DNA of 64,000 nucleotides. Origin: Paramecium sonneborni. Its lineage: Eukaryota; Ciliophora; Oligohymenophorea; Peniculida; Parameciidae. The stretch is from the NCBI GenBank assembly GCA_905182985.1, contig CAJJDN010000121.1, forward strand, positions 66,028 through 130,027, given 5' to 3'. A model generated the notes under the pieces. That model worked only from the letters and a program-made list of their open reading frames with translations, did not search any database and had not been told where the DNA came from. Below, one piece after another: positions 13,627-25,000 of this stretch. The position numbers and the translations under genes were made by a program. Position 1 is the stretch's first letter. Every line of letters begins with the position of its first letter.

Positions 13627-13962
13627 TCACTCTTTAGGAGTAATTTTCTTAGCTTCAATTTTTAAATCTTTTTCTAATTTTTAGATGCATTTATAATTAT
13701 CTCCTTCATCTGGTCTATGTTTCAAACAATCAACAAATCGATGTTCAAAGTAAAGGCCTTAATATCTAAACTTCTTGGACATTTCATTAAATTAATTGAC
13801 TAATTCTAAGGCACATTTAACATAGTTGTCTGGAGATTTTTCAAATTTGGTATTTTTTTAATAGCATTTCTCCTTTTCTTCTAACATGTAATTTGTAAGA
13901 TAATATTTAGTAAGATTTTAGAATTCTTATACATGATAACTGATTTTTTCAGTATACTTCAT
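13627..13962 (-). CDS. Small hypothetical protein with paired cysteines
   Basis: About 110 residues, helical and charged, with no signal peptide. It has two cysteine pairs, CX16C followed by CX12C, each in a helix-like context (EEKEKCYQKN ... NYVKCALELV and FVDCLKHRPD ... NYKCIQKLE). This is reminiscent of helix-hairpin disulfide proteins, but the spacing fits no family I know. An upstream in-frame ATG at 13986 would give 119 residues but overlap the glyoxalase-like gene by 17 nt. Starting at 13962 leaves a 7-nt gap after that gene's TGA. Stop TGA at 13627. The function is unknown. Confidence 0.7.
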
Positions 13963-13969
13963 TTCTTTC

Positions 13970-14860
13970 TCATACCTTTTATCCATTAAAATATTTATTT
14001 TATATATTTTTTAATTTTTTTAAGTACTTAATAGGATCTGGTTCTTTAACTTTGCCATTCAATTACGCATATCTAAAATATGGATTTCCCATTCTTTCTT
14101 CAATTAATGTTGTTGGAATCAAATTATCTAATCCCATTTTATTTTAAATAATAATATTATCTGGTTCAAGAGTTTTAGAAAATAGAAAAACTTCCTACTA
14201 AGGAAGATGACCTGGAAAGATTAGAGTTTCATCATGAAATCCTCTTAATTTTTAAAGTGTAGCAAAAAATTTACCATAATCCTCAATTTCACCAACATTG
14301 CTTACTATAATTTATAAGAATATACTTCACTAATATCGTATCACCTGAAAATAAAATAGGAATTTTAGTTGATTAAGAATTAGTATCTGTAATAGCTATC
14401 ATATAATTATCAAAGGAGTCTTAATAAAAAATAAAATTAAATTACGTCCATTTGCTTAAATGTAACAAATTGCTAAATCTCCTATTTAAAAAGGTTAAAA
14501 TTCTCTCGCAAAATCAGTTTAAAACAGTGTGCCTAATTGATTTTCAACGATTCCACTATAAACTTTTGCTTCTTTAAATTTTGAATAGAGTTCCAAAACA
14601 CTTGCAGTATGATTTGATCTTCCATGCGTTTATAAGATATAATTCAATTTATATCCTGAATTTATTTCCAAATTTTTTATATTATAGAAAGCAGCTTCAA
14701 AATCTCCAGGATCAATTGAAATTATTGATTTTGATTAATGATCTAAAATCATATAAGCAATATAGTGATCTCTATAGTTATATGAATATATTTGTTATAA
14801 AAGTGAATGATTCTATGAAGAGTATTTTGAGAATCTGTATGCAAACCTAAATAATTTCAT
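13970..14860 (-). CDS. Glyoxalase II-like metallo-beta-lactamase-fold protein, degenerate metal site
   Basis: Resembles hydroxyacylglutathione hydrolase (glyoxalase II) in order of motifs: SIDPGDFEAAF, ILQTHGRSNHT at the metal site, PILFSGDTI, IFPGHLPQQE, LEPDN, and the C-terminal ERMGNPYFRY followed by PDPIKYLKKLKN. Active enzymes have THxHxDH; here the second His is Arg and the Asp is Asn, so two metal ligands are lost. The ligand Asp of SGDT and the His of PGH remain. The N-terminus (MKLFRFAYRFSKYSSQ) is basic and Ser-rich like a mitochondrial presequence. Introns of 26 nt and 25 nt are needed. ATG 14858-14860, TGA at 13970. Catalytic activity is doubtful. Confidence 0.8.
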
Positions 14861-15000
14861 ATTATATTTATTTTAATGAAAGGTTAAAAATTATAGAAAA
14901 AAAATTGAAATATTATCTTCTTGAAACTAAAACCATTAATCACATATATGTGAAGTGCAAATATTCAAAAAGATGATTTTCAAATGTATCATCTATATGA

Positions 15001-15357
15001 TAATTTGTTAAATAATCAAATTAATAATTATAACCTCATAACAATTCTAGCAAAATTTTAAAATTGAATTCTTCTGTATATGAATTAAGTTAAAGAAAAT
15101 GAGATCAATAACATAGAGGCCTTTTATTGATCTTCAGAAATCAATATAACTAAATACATAGTCAAGGATCTTGTTAGGATTAAGAATTATTACAAATAAC
15201 TCAGAATTAAATAACTAATTAATAATAAAATATTTAAATTAAGCTGATTATATTTTCTTATTTCATACAATCAAATTTTAAACTCTCATCTGAGTATCCG
15301 ACTCCTAATGATAACTAAGAAATAATAAAATTTATTTAAAAAATCATTCAACAATGA
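15001..15357 (+). pseudogene. Possible degenerate coding stretch with one in-frame TGA
   Basis: One frame is open from 15001 to TGA at 15355-15357 except for a TGA at 15100-15102. Both parts look protein-like (NNSSKILKLNSSVYELSQ before; SSEYPTPNDNQEIIKFIQK near the end). There is no ATG in this frame and no GT...AG intron that removes the TGA without breaking frame. It may be a gene remnant or a 3' exon of an unresolved gene. No family recognised. Confidence 0.3.
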
Positions 15358-15573
15358 GTTATAAGGAAATTTCAAAAAAATAAAAATAAAAGTTTAAGTT
15401 TTAAAGTAGAAAGCAAGAGATGCCTATGAAAAATTATGTACAATAATATCAGCTTTTTTTATTATTATTAGGATAACGATTTTTTAGAAATTAAAGATAG
15501 ATTTTTTTTGTTAAAAATACTAAAATAATTTTATTTAAATCAAATTAAATTTTTAATTAAACATATTTATTTG

Positions 15574-17088
15574 TCATTCTTCTCTTACAAAAAGACAAAG
15601 CTTAGAAAAATCATCAGCTACAATATATTTAGCATCCTTTGACACATCAAGATTCCAACAATTAATTTTAAACTTTTACTAAACTATCCATTCATCATTG
15701 TTTTATTAATCTTATTCTAAAATTTCAATTGAATGATTTCCCAAAATAACTAATTTAGAGTTTAATCTAAATTTGATTGTGCATCCAAAAGTGCATTAAC
15801 TAGTATAAATTGATTAAGATTCATAAAAATTTCCTTTACTATCAGGTATCCAGAAATGACGATTTCCCCCAGAAGATATAGAACAAATAATATCATTAGA
15901 TGAATCATTAAATTATGCATATATTGACCATTGATTTTCAAAACATTAATACATTTCTATCTGGTTCTGATTACAAATCTTCCAAATAATCAACACTTCT
16001 TCATTAGTAGTTACTAAAAGCTATCCCTTTTAGTTAAAACTTAAATCACGAAAGATTTTCTTGTATTTTTAAGGTAGTGATATTTATTTACTTTCCTTAT
16101 TGTCTTATAAGGGATAAAAAATTGTTATATTTCTGAGCTAAGCTATTGCTATTTTTTCATCAACACTAACTTAAATTAAATGTATATTTTAATTCATATC
16201 AAAATTTTAAGTTGGATTCCAATGTTTCTCTTAATTTTCTTCATAAATTTGAATTATTTTACCAAAAGTGGCATAAATTCTATTAGCAATTTTACTAGTC
16301 GAAATTTTATATAAATTATTGGGTTTATCTTCTAATTATTAATAAATAGCTAATTTGTTATCTACAACTTTAAATGCTGTTAATGGTAATTCATGACTAA
16401 AAGCAAAAATATATTGATTATCATAGCTGAATTATATTCCTTTTATTTGAGAAGAATATTCAATTTTATGTTTTTCAATATAATTTTTATATTCTTTTGG
16501 AATATCTGAGAAATGATCTTCTTCATCAGTTTAGATTTAACTTGAGATTTAGTAATCAGGATTAAAAGAATTTTCAATTTATAATTTGAGTTAGTTAGCT
16601 TCTTTAATTTTATGATGAAGTATGGTAATTTATTATTTTAAGATATAGTTAGTTTTTTAGTATTAAGAATTGTTATCCATTTGAAAATTGAGTGCAAAAA
16701 TTGAACTTAATTATTTTAAATCATCAATAGTAAATTTTTCGATAGTATTGAAATAGTTGGTAGTTTCAGGTGTGATAAGTTGTGATTAGTAAAATTTAAT
16801 TTAATCTTTAACTTATTTAGAAAAGTGTTGGATTGTTTAAAGAAAATCTTATTAAATAGTATTGATTCTACTTAATAGAAACTAAATATAGTTTTAAATA
16901 GATGGTTGTTATGTAATTTGAATCATTTGAAGATGATTTAAAATTGTTTAAACATCAAGAGTCTAATTTTAAGTTTAAGGGCATTTAGGACAAAACATTT
17001 GAAAGTCTTCATTAGGTGAAGTAATTAAAGTAATTTAGATGATAGGTAATTGATGAATATGACATAAAGGTAGGTTAGTTTAATTCAT
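15574..17088 (-). CDS. Zinc-finger/coiled-coil protein with WD40-like C-terminus
   Basis: 504 residues in a single frame without introns (ATG 17086-17088, TGA at 15574). The N-terminus has Cys and His residues typical of a short B-box-like finger (LCHIHQLP ... FCPKCPQ). A helical middle follows, then blade-like repeats: QFSYDNQYIFAFSHE, LIQVSVDEKIAIAQ, LSFNQKGQLLVTTNEE and VSKDAKYIVADD. The arrangement matches the three paralogs at 48-56 kb, though it is more divergent. The repeats probably form a beta-propeller for protein binding. The first 484 nt of coding sequence recur at 17772-18255 through the assembly duplication. Confidence 0.75.
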
Positions 17089-18917
17089 AGGAATGAAAAT
17101 AAAATAAAATAAATAAATATAATTAATATTTACATAGAATTTGGAATGTTAAAATTGGTACATCCTTCATGAATATTTTTGAGTTCAGTTTCGTCATTAA
17201 GATATCAGAAGAGAATTGTATGAATAAGGTATCTTAGATCATACAAGGATGTCCACAATGATCAATTCCCTAAAAATAGATTAATAATAAAGAATGCAGT
17301 TTTTAAAATTTGCAAGAACAAGTAAGACCTAAATATCCTGATTGTGTAAATAATTTTTATCCTTAAGAATCTTTAGAATCATAGATAGATGATACATACA
17401 GCATCTCCATTATATTATGAACAATACTCAACTAATTTAGTTGGGATATTGGTTAATCCATGATGATGTTCATAAATCCATTTAATAACTGGAGCCATAA
17501 ATTATGATGCAAGTACAGTACTATCTCCAATATCATTAGTAATATGATTTTGGAAATAGAAATCATCAGTCGAATCAACAATAGGTTTAGGTTATTTGTT
17601 ATATTCAAATTGAAATGGAGCCATTTTATGTGCAGCATAAACAATAATCATAGGCACACCTGGATGTTCAACATTATTAGCTTTAGGTCTATTAGTTCAT
17701 CAAGATAATCTAATATTTATATTTGCTTCATTAGACTTGATATTGTCATTNNNNNNNNNNNNNNNNNNNNNTAATTTTATGATGAAGTATGGTAATTTAT
17801 TATTTTAAGATATAGTTAGTTTTTTAGTATTAAGAATTGTTATCCATTTGAAAATTGAGTGCAAAAATTGAACTTAATTATTTTAAATCATCAATAGTAA
17901 ATTTTTCGATAGTATTGAAATAGTTGGTAGTTTCAGGTGTGATAAGTTGTGATTAGTAAAATTTAATTTAATCTTTAACTTATTTAGAAAAGTGTTGGAT
18001 TGTTTAAAGAAAATCTTATTAAATAGTATTGATTCTACTTAATAGAAACTAAATATAGTTTTAAATAGATGGTTGTTATGTAATTTGAATCATTTGAAGA
18101 TGATTTAAAATTGTTTAAACATCAAGAGTCTAATTTTAAGTTTAAGGGCATTTAGGACAAAACATTTGAAAGTCTTCATTAGGTGAAGTAATTAAAGTAA
18201 TTTAGATGATAGGTAATTGATGAATATGACATAAAGGTAGGTTAGTTTAATTCATAGGAATGAAAATAAAATAAAATAAATAAATATAATTAATATTTAC
18301 ATAGAATTTGGAATGTTAAAATTGGTACATCCTTCATGAATATTTTTGAGTTCAGTTTCGTCATTAAGATATCAGAAGAGAATTGTATGAATAAGGTATC
18401 TTAGATCATACAAGGATGTCCACAATGATCAATTCCCTAAAAATAGATTAATAATAAAGAATGCAGTTTTTAAAATTTGCAAGAACAAGTAAGACCTAAA
18501 TATCCTGATTGTGTAAATAATTTTTATCCTTAAGAATCTTTAGAATCATAGATAGATGATACATACAGCATCTCCATTATATTATGAACAATACTCAACT
18601 AATTTAGTTGGGATATTGGTTAATCCATGATGATGTTCATAAATCCATTTAATAACTGGAGCCATAAATTATGATGCAAGTACAGTACTATCTCCAATAT
18701 CATTAGTAATATGATTTTGGAAATAGAAATCATCAGTCGAATCAACAATAGGTTTAGGTTATTTGTTATATTCAAATTGAAATGGAGCCATTTTATGTGC
18801 AGCATAAACAATAATCATAGGCACACCTGGATGTTCAACATTATTAGCTTTAGGTCTATTAGTTCATCAAGATAATCTAATATTTATATTTGCTTCATTA
18901 GACTTGATATTGTCATT
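16605..18917. repeat. 1146-bp perfect tandem duplication around 21 Ns (assembly artefact)
   Basis: Bases 16605-17750 recur as 17772-18917 (offset 1167) with only Ns at 17751-17771 between. The unit covers the 5' part of the WD40 gene and the 3' part of the LCAT-like pseudogene. It is best explained by overlapping contig ends placed head to tail. Confidence 0.88.
17772..18255 (-). other. Duplicate 5' fragment of the WD40 gene
   Basis: Second copy of the first 484 nt of the gene at 15574-17088, bounded by the N run. It is part of the 1146-bp assembly duplication and not a separate gene. Confidence 0.8.
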
Positions 18918-19894
18918 AATAGCTACTCTAGTTGATTCATCAGTAGAATAATTTAGTTTATTAACTCATTACATTCTATCAAATATTTCTGACATCCATG
19001 ATTCATTTCTAAATCTTATGAATGTATCTTTTGGATATAAATCAATTATACTAGCAGAAGTAAATGCATCTTTCTTTAAGCATACCAATTTATACAATAT
19101 TAATACTTTAAACATTAAACTATCATCTCCACCAACTTATGATTTAATGTTTTAGTTGCACTTAATAATGGTCCAGCTATTGTTACTATACCAGCAACTT
19201 TATTCTTTCTCTGTTTAACTCATAATATATACTGCTTCTGTTGAATGAAGTGAACCTAAAGAACGTCCAAAAATATATGTTTTCTTTCCTGTTAATCTAT
19301 AAAAGGTTTCTACTGATTTTTTATATATTATTAAGATTCAAGAGCTGCTATAGATTTTCTAAAATCATAAGGAGCTGCTTGCATTGTTAAACCTGGTATA
19401 TAACCCATATTTTTAAGTGTATCTGAAAATACATGATATCCTTTTGGATCGCACATTGCTGCCTTATAACTAAATCTGTAGGAATCTCTTAAATAGCTGT
19501 TATTCCACATTCATTATCCTTTGATTTAGGTGTTTTACCAGCCCATGTTATTTCTATTCTTGGAGCTGCTGTATATCTTTCTATTGGATTTATCATAATA
19601 TAGTTCAATAAAATCACCAAAACATTTATCTTTCTTACTTGTCATCGCTATTGGAAATGGACTACTCAATGTTCCTATCCACATCCTATATTCTTCACTT
19701 GGTTTCTTTAATTAAAATTTAGATGCACTACAAGTTTACCAACAGCAATTCTCAAATATATCTGGTCTCTTTGTTTATAATAATTCACAATCTATCTTTA
19801 CCTATTTAATTTATATTATTTCTTTATTTATACCTATTATACAGTACCTATTAATCCGGTACTAATATTGCTGGTTAACAAGAACTATTTATCA

Positions 19895-19938
19895 ATTCAT
19901 TAATGTATGTCTATAAATTCATTAATGTATGTCTATAA
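19895..19938. repeat. 22-bp perfect tandem repeat
   Basis: Two adjacent copies of a 22-bp unit (19895-19916 and 19917-19938; unit begins ATTCATTAATGTATG) inside the LCAT-like pseudogene. Because 22 is not a multiple of three, the second copy shifts the frame; removing one copy joins the upstream frame (...DHTKMNLQTYINE) to the frame that reads SSCQPAILVP. Confidence 0.85.
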
Positions 19939-20387
19939 ATTCATCTTTGTATGATCTTTTCCATTTGTACACACATTTGCTGTGTACTCTTCAAAATAAT
20001 CTTACATTCCCTCTTTACGTTATCTCTCCTTATTTTTATATATCTCTTCATGATAATCTCTATATTTTTAATATATCTCTCCATTTTTGCTCATATTATA
20101 ATTATGGTTTCCAACTTGGATCAAATCCACTCACTCTTTTCATACTCCCATCTATTGATACTATAAAGGTATCCCCCTCAAACCATGGATTATAATCTGT
20201 ATTATCAAGATAAGGAACTATTGATCATGTCCCTATTGACACTATTGCGAACAATTACTTTATCATTCAAAAAATATAAATACTCGTATGATGTTATATT
20301 AAATGATATCATTCAATTATATATCATCATTTTATTTACGAGAACATATAATTTCATTATCAAAGAATTTTTATATTTCTTTTTATA

Positions 20388-21989
20388 TCAAATCATACTA
20401 TCTATTCTTAGTCTTACATTTCTCACAATCATATTACTTAAAATTTACTCTATTTTTTATTATTCATTCATTTTTAATTGTTCTATTACATTTTACACTA
20501 TACCCTCTACATATCCGCACTTCACTATTTTCTAAATCTAATTCCTTATTTCCATTTACTTTTATTACTCCCTTTCTCTTTCCTCCTTCTAAGTATCTAT
20601 TTAACACTTAAAAATATCCTTTTCATCTTCTCCCTCTTTCGTAAACTAATTTGTTTAAAAAAATTCATTTTATAACGAATTATTCTTAACTAGACTTATT
20701 TCATTCACTTAATCTGTGGCTAAAATCTATACTGCTTATTATTAGAAATTTTAAACATTAGCATTTGGATTAAATTAAATCTACTGACTCACTTATTAAA
20801 AACCCTACTCATTTAAATTTGTAGCAGTCTGAAATTTTTTCTAAGAACCTGTGCTCTATTTAAACATTTATTATTAGTAGGGTGCCTGCTACCAAAATGG
20901 ATATTAAGCTTTTTATTATTAAAATGGTTAAAATGAGAATTATTATGACTATTAAGGTTATAATGTTGCTGATTGTGGTGGGTTTGGAAATTAATTAAAT
21001 TATGGCTTTATTGTTCCAAATTACATTGGCGTTGCTACTGTTTAATTTGAAGCACGATATCCAAATTAAGCTGGCAAATATTATTTCATATCATTCCTAA
21101 ATTCATTATTTGCTATAAATTGCGTGGCCATCGTTTATCTCTATTATACTACATTATTTTATGGTTGTTTCTTATCTTCATTTAAAACCACACCCGAACT
21201 TTCTATAAATTATTTCAAATCTCTTTTATTCCCTTCAATTACCTAATAGATAAATTATTTTATATTTTCAGGAATTTCTTAGAATTATTGCTTCTTATCT
21301 TATGGGATTTTTAACCTATTATTCGTATTGTTGAATAACTTTTGTGAAGAAAAAACCTCAAACATAACACATACAAAAGCAAATATGTCAATTGTCTCAT
21401 TTTATTCTGTTTCATTTAATAATTCTTAACTCCAATAAGAACTATCCCCTACTCTATCTAACTTATCCTTCATGATAAAATGAACTGTATGATTTAAATT
21501 TGTCAATTTAAATTTTCCGTTTACTTAACAAATATTTTTTGGATTTATATCTCTATGTCGATAACTTAATTAATGAAGTTGATATATTCCTTAAGCAATA
21601 TCAGTACAAACTTAAATTTTTTAATCTCTAACCAATTGATTATTATATATTTGATAATCTAAAAATTATTCCTATTTTATATGTTCATAAATTATATATA
21701 GGTAGCGATTTTCTTGATATATAAAAAAATCTAAATATCTTATAATGTTATCTTATGGTTGTTGTATCAATTCATCCAAGCATCTCATCAACTAATCACT
21801 ATATCTTAAGAGTATATCACAAGAAATTCTTCTTTTTGATCCATCTAAATCTTACTCTTCTCCTTCATATTTATAAAAATCTTGATTAATTTTTTATTCG
21901 TTTGTGAGTTAATAAAGTGATCCTTTTTTGGAAGGGCTCTTAACAGATGTAATTATCTAATTCTATTATGCATTAAATAAATAATTCAT
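20388..21989 (-). CDS. Pseudokinase with glutamine-rich C-terminal tail
   Basis: 533 residues in one frame (ATG 21987-21989, TGA at 20388). The kinase-like domain spans about residues 50-280. It keeps the catalytic-loop shape YRHRDINPKN, but the usual Lys after HRD-x is Asn, and the DFG position reads NLN (KLTNLNHTV). The activation segment reads GDSSYWSQELL instead of APE. The F-helix region DIFAFVCVMFEVF is intact. The remaining 250 residues are Gln/Asn/Pro-rich (FQPFQQQKAQYPFWQQ), mostly from TAA codons, and end in a charged helical segment. Loss of the metal-binding Asp predicts a catalytically dead kinase with a binding role. Confidence 0.82.
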
Positions 21990-22018
21990 TATATTATTAT
22001 TGTTATAATTCAAAACTA
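21990..22018. promoter_or_regulatory. 29-bp divergent intergenic region
   Basis: Only 29 bp separate the proposed ATG of the pseudokinase (minus) from the proposed ATG of the PAS protein (plus). If both starts are right, promoters and 5' UTRs must be extremely short or overlap coding sequence. A later start in the PAS gene would widen it. Confidence 0.35.
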
Positions 22019-25000
22019 ATGATAATGAATAATAGGAAGGTACTTTTTGAATACTCAAAATTTGATCTTTGGGTTCACTCTCTAAAGATTTCCATATACA
22101 ACCTTACACATAAATTACTTTTAAATAGTGTTGTAACTATTCACTTATACAATTTTCTAATTTTATTGGAAACATTGCAATTGGTAATTGAAATTATTTT
22201 AATATAATTTCAGGTGTACTATTCAATACATCCAAGCTTTTAATTTCTATTCCAAACGCCCATTTTCAAATATTTCCGATAGATTCTATCATATATCTAA
22301 CCAAATGAAGTGTTGAGTCAAGGAAAATTAGAAATTTAGTTAGCACTTTTGTATATTGTAATTCAAAATCACCTATCAAGGTATTCGCAATATAATTACT
22401 TACGATTACATTGATGATTGTAATCTTAAGTAATTTGAAACAACAAACTACATTTTATATATACTCATATAGGCTCATAGCATACTTTGGAGTATTTTTC
22501 AATATTGTATTACTGATTCCATTCACAAATGTTTACTTTTCCATACTCTATTGTGTGAATTCAAATTTTGAATGTTATGTTGGTGCTTATTTTGCTCATT
22601 TTGTATTTTCAGTAAAAAATATTAAAATATTTAGTTCCTTGGGTTAAGTATGCATTTAATTTAAATAATCTATTTTAATTTAGTATTTTTAGAATAGAAC
22701 CCCTTTTCAAGTATACCTTTTGCTAGTCCTTAGCAAAGTGCTACTTTAATAAAACAAATAATAAAAATTGTTTTACCAATTTATACTATTTTTGATAATG
22801 AAGGATCATTAGACAGAGTATTCATATCATTATTATGTTTATCATATATTTATTTAAATATACAAAGATTTAAGTAATCAAAATATTATAATTATTGGGT
22901 TACATATGCTATTTTAATAGAGGAGATTACTCTATGCTGGATTACACTTGTTAGTTTTTTTACTGCATTTATAAATTATAATAAAGCTGAAGATATTGGG
23001 TTCTTTTATATGATTATTGGTATTCCTTTAGTAATACTTGTTTATTTTCATTTATTGCATTTATAAAACAAGAAAGTTTTGTCAATTTTATTTAGAAATA
23101 TAGAAAGAGATATTGAAGCTGAGATATATTTGATAGCCATAATAAACCTGATAAAGCAGAGAAAAAAGACATGGTCAAGAATGTTATTGGAAGGAAAATT
23201 AAGATTACATTTCAAAGCATGTTAAAATAAAGAATGTATTTGTAAAGCCTTGATTCTTGAGAATATTAAAGAGGAGGAAATAGATTTATATTGGTACAAA
23301 TTTTTGGGATTCTTGTTAAATTAAATGAAAGAGAAGTTCTATAAAAGTTGTAGAATAAATCTTTTATATGCATTTTTATTGAATGATTAATTGAATAATC
23401 ATTTTAAAGCCTTAACTGAAATGATGTTTGCTGAAGATAATAAACCATCTATGTAAGAAGAATTAGCAATGTACCATTATAAAAATATAATTTAATAAAA
23501 ATTAAAAGATATGGAACAGAAAACAAATGAAAATAAGGGTATAGATGTGAATGGAATTATGGTGTTTCAAAATACATTCATAATATTTTTAAATGCAGTA
23601 GAGAAAACTGTCAATTATCACATTGAATATTGGCGGGAATTACTTGAAATAAATCCAGACATTTTAAAATTGAAAGTAGTTGGATCAAAAATAACAAAGA
23701 AATTAGAATAAACAATGATTTAATATTAGAAATTACAAGAGTTAAATCCTAATCATATAAAATTTTTAACAATATATGGAAGTTTTTTAAAAGAAATAGT
23801 AAATGATGAGGATGAATCAAATAGAATTTTAGAGAGAGTTTAGATTTTGATAAAATAATTTTAGAATAATAAAATTCATGATTAAATTAGATTGAAATAT
23901 GGAGAGAATGCAAATACATGTATAATAACATGTTCAGGCAATTTCAATAATATGGGTGTAGTAACAAATTGTAATAATGAGATTACACGTTTATTATAAT
24001 TTAGTAAGAGTGATATAATGGGAATAAATATAAATTGTATAATGCCAAAGATATATGCAAGTCATCATGATTAATATATGATTGATTATATAGATTCAAG
24101 TAAACCGAAAGTAATGGATAAGGAGAGAATATTATGTTGTATAAATTAATAGTAATATTTGGTACCTTGTTCTTTGATGATAAAGATATTACCAAATTTA
24201 GATGAAGGTATAAAGATGGTAGGTTTCTTATAAGATTATAATAATTAATAAGAATCAAATGAAGAATGGCATTATATATTAGTAGATGGTTATTCTTAGA
24301 TAATATTAGGTATCACATAATCATGCACATAAATATTTGGAATTCCATAATCAATAATGACAAATAATACATTCAGATAGAAATTTACATTCGATATTCT
24401 ATTTCCAAATATTGAAGAGAATTAAAACATGGAAGATGGAATATTCACTTATTTAGATACAACTTAATTATAGGAAGATTATTTATAAGGTATTGGAGAG
24501 AGTTAGAGTGAGATATCTATTGATGAAGATGATGATTAATTCTGTGAATTTCCTAATGATCCATTAAGAAGTTCAAATGACACTAGAATATAAAGATATT
24601 TATTAAAACCAGTTCAAGTTAAGCAGTAAGATTAAGTTTCAGATACTCCAAGTCCATTATTTAATAGATTTTAAACTGTTGATTTTAAGAAAAAAAAAAA
24701 TGAAAAATTATAAAGATATAAGAAATATAAAATTAAATTGGTTTTATGTGATGAACTGAAAATAGGTGAATGTAATTTATAAACTATTAAATTTATGTTG
24801 ATCAAAGAAGATGAATAGAGTGAATAATTACTTAAATAAGAGTCTGTTAATTCTAAATAAAACTAAAATAATTAAGAAAATAAAATTAGTGACCATTTAT
24901 AACCTGTTATTGAAGATGGAAATTCAAGTAGATCATCTAGAACTGAAAATAATTAAAAAGAATTAAAAGAATTTAAATAAATGATATCATCAAAAACTCA

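Larger units (their letters stand above)
17085..20312 (-). pseudogene. LCAT-like acyltransferase/lipase pseudogene
   Basis: Fragments of one lecithin:cholesterol acyltransferase-like protein occur in the right order but in changing frames. In order: SYEYLYFLNDKVIVRNSVNR, DGSMKRVSGFDPSWKPQL, CQPAILVP, FIELYYDKSN, GYIPGLTMQAAPYDFR, the nucleophile motif FGRSLGSLHS (GxSxG family), NESWMSEIFDRM, VEHPGVPMIIVYAAHK, NDIGDSTV (like GDGTV) and GIDHCG (catalytic His region). At least six frame changes and several in-frame TGAs are not explained by GT...AG introns. A 22-bp tandem duplication at 19895-19938 breaks the frame as well. The 3' end finishes in a hydrophobic tail whose TGA overlaps the ATG of the WD40 gene (ATGA). 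Length includes the assembly duplication; the true span is about 2.1 kb. Confidence 0.8.

Noticed and set aside
16605..18917. Tandem duplication as a biological segmental repeat
   Set aside because: The Ns exactly at the joint and the same pattern at two other places fit unmerged contig ends better.
19929..20675. Overlapping hydrophobic plus-strand frames without TAA/TAG
   Set aside because: They are antisense to the pseudokinase tail and LCAT-like pseudogene, and TAA/TAG are not stops in this genome.
20700..21170. Apparent plus-strand Gln/Tyr/Asn-rich protein (e.g. YYQNGQNENYYDYQGYN)
   Set aside because: The minus strand reads in one frame with the pseudokinase into a TGA at 20388, giving a continuous 533-residue protein; the plus frame has several TGAs and no start.
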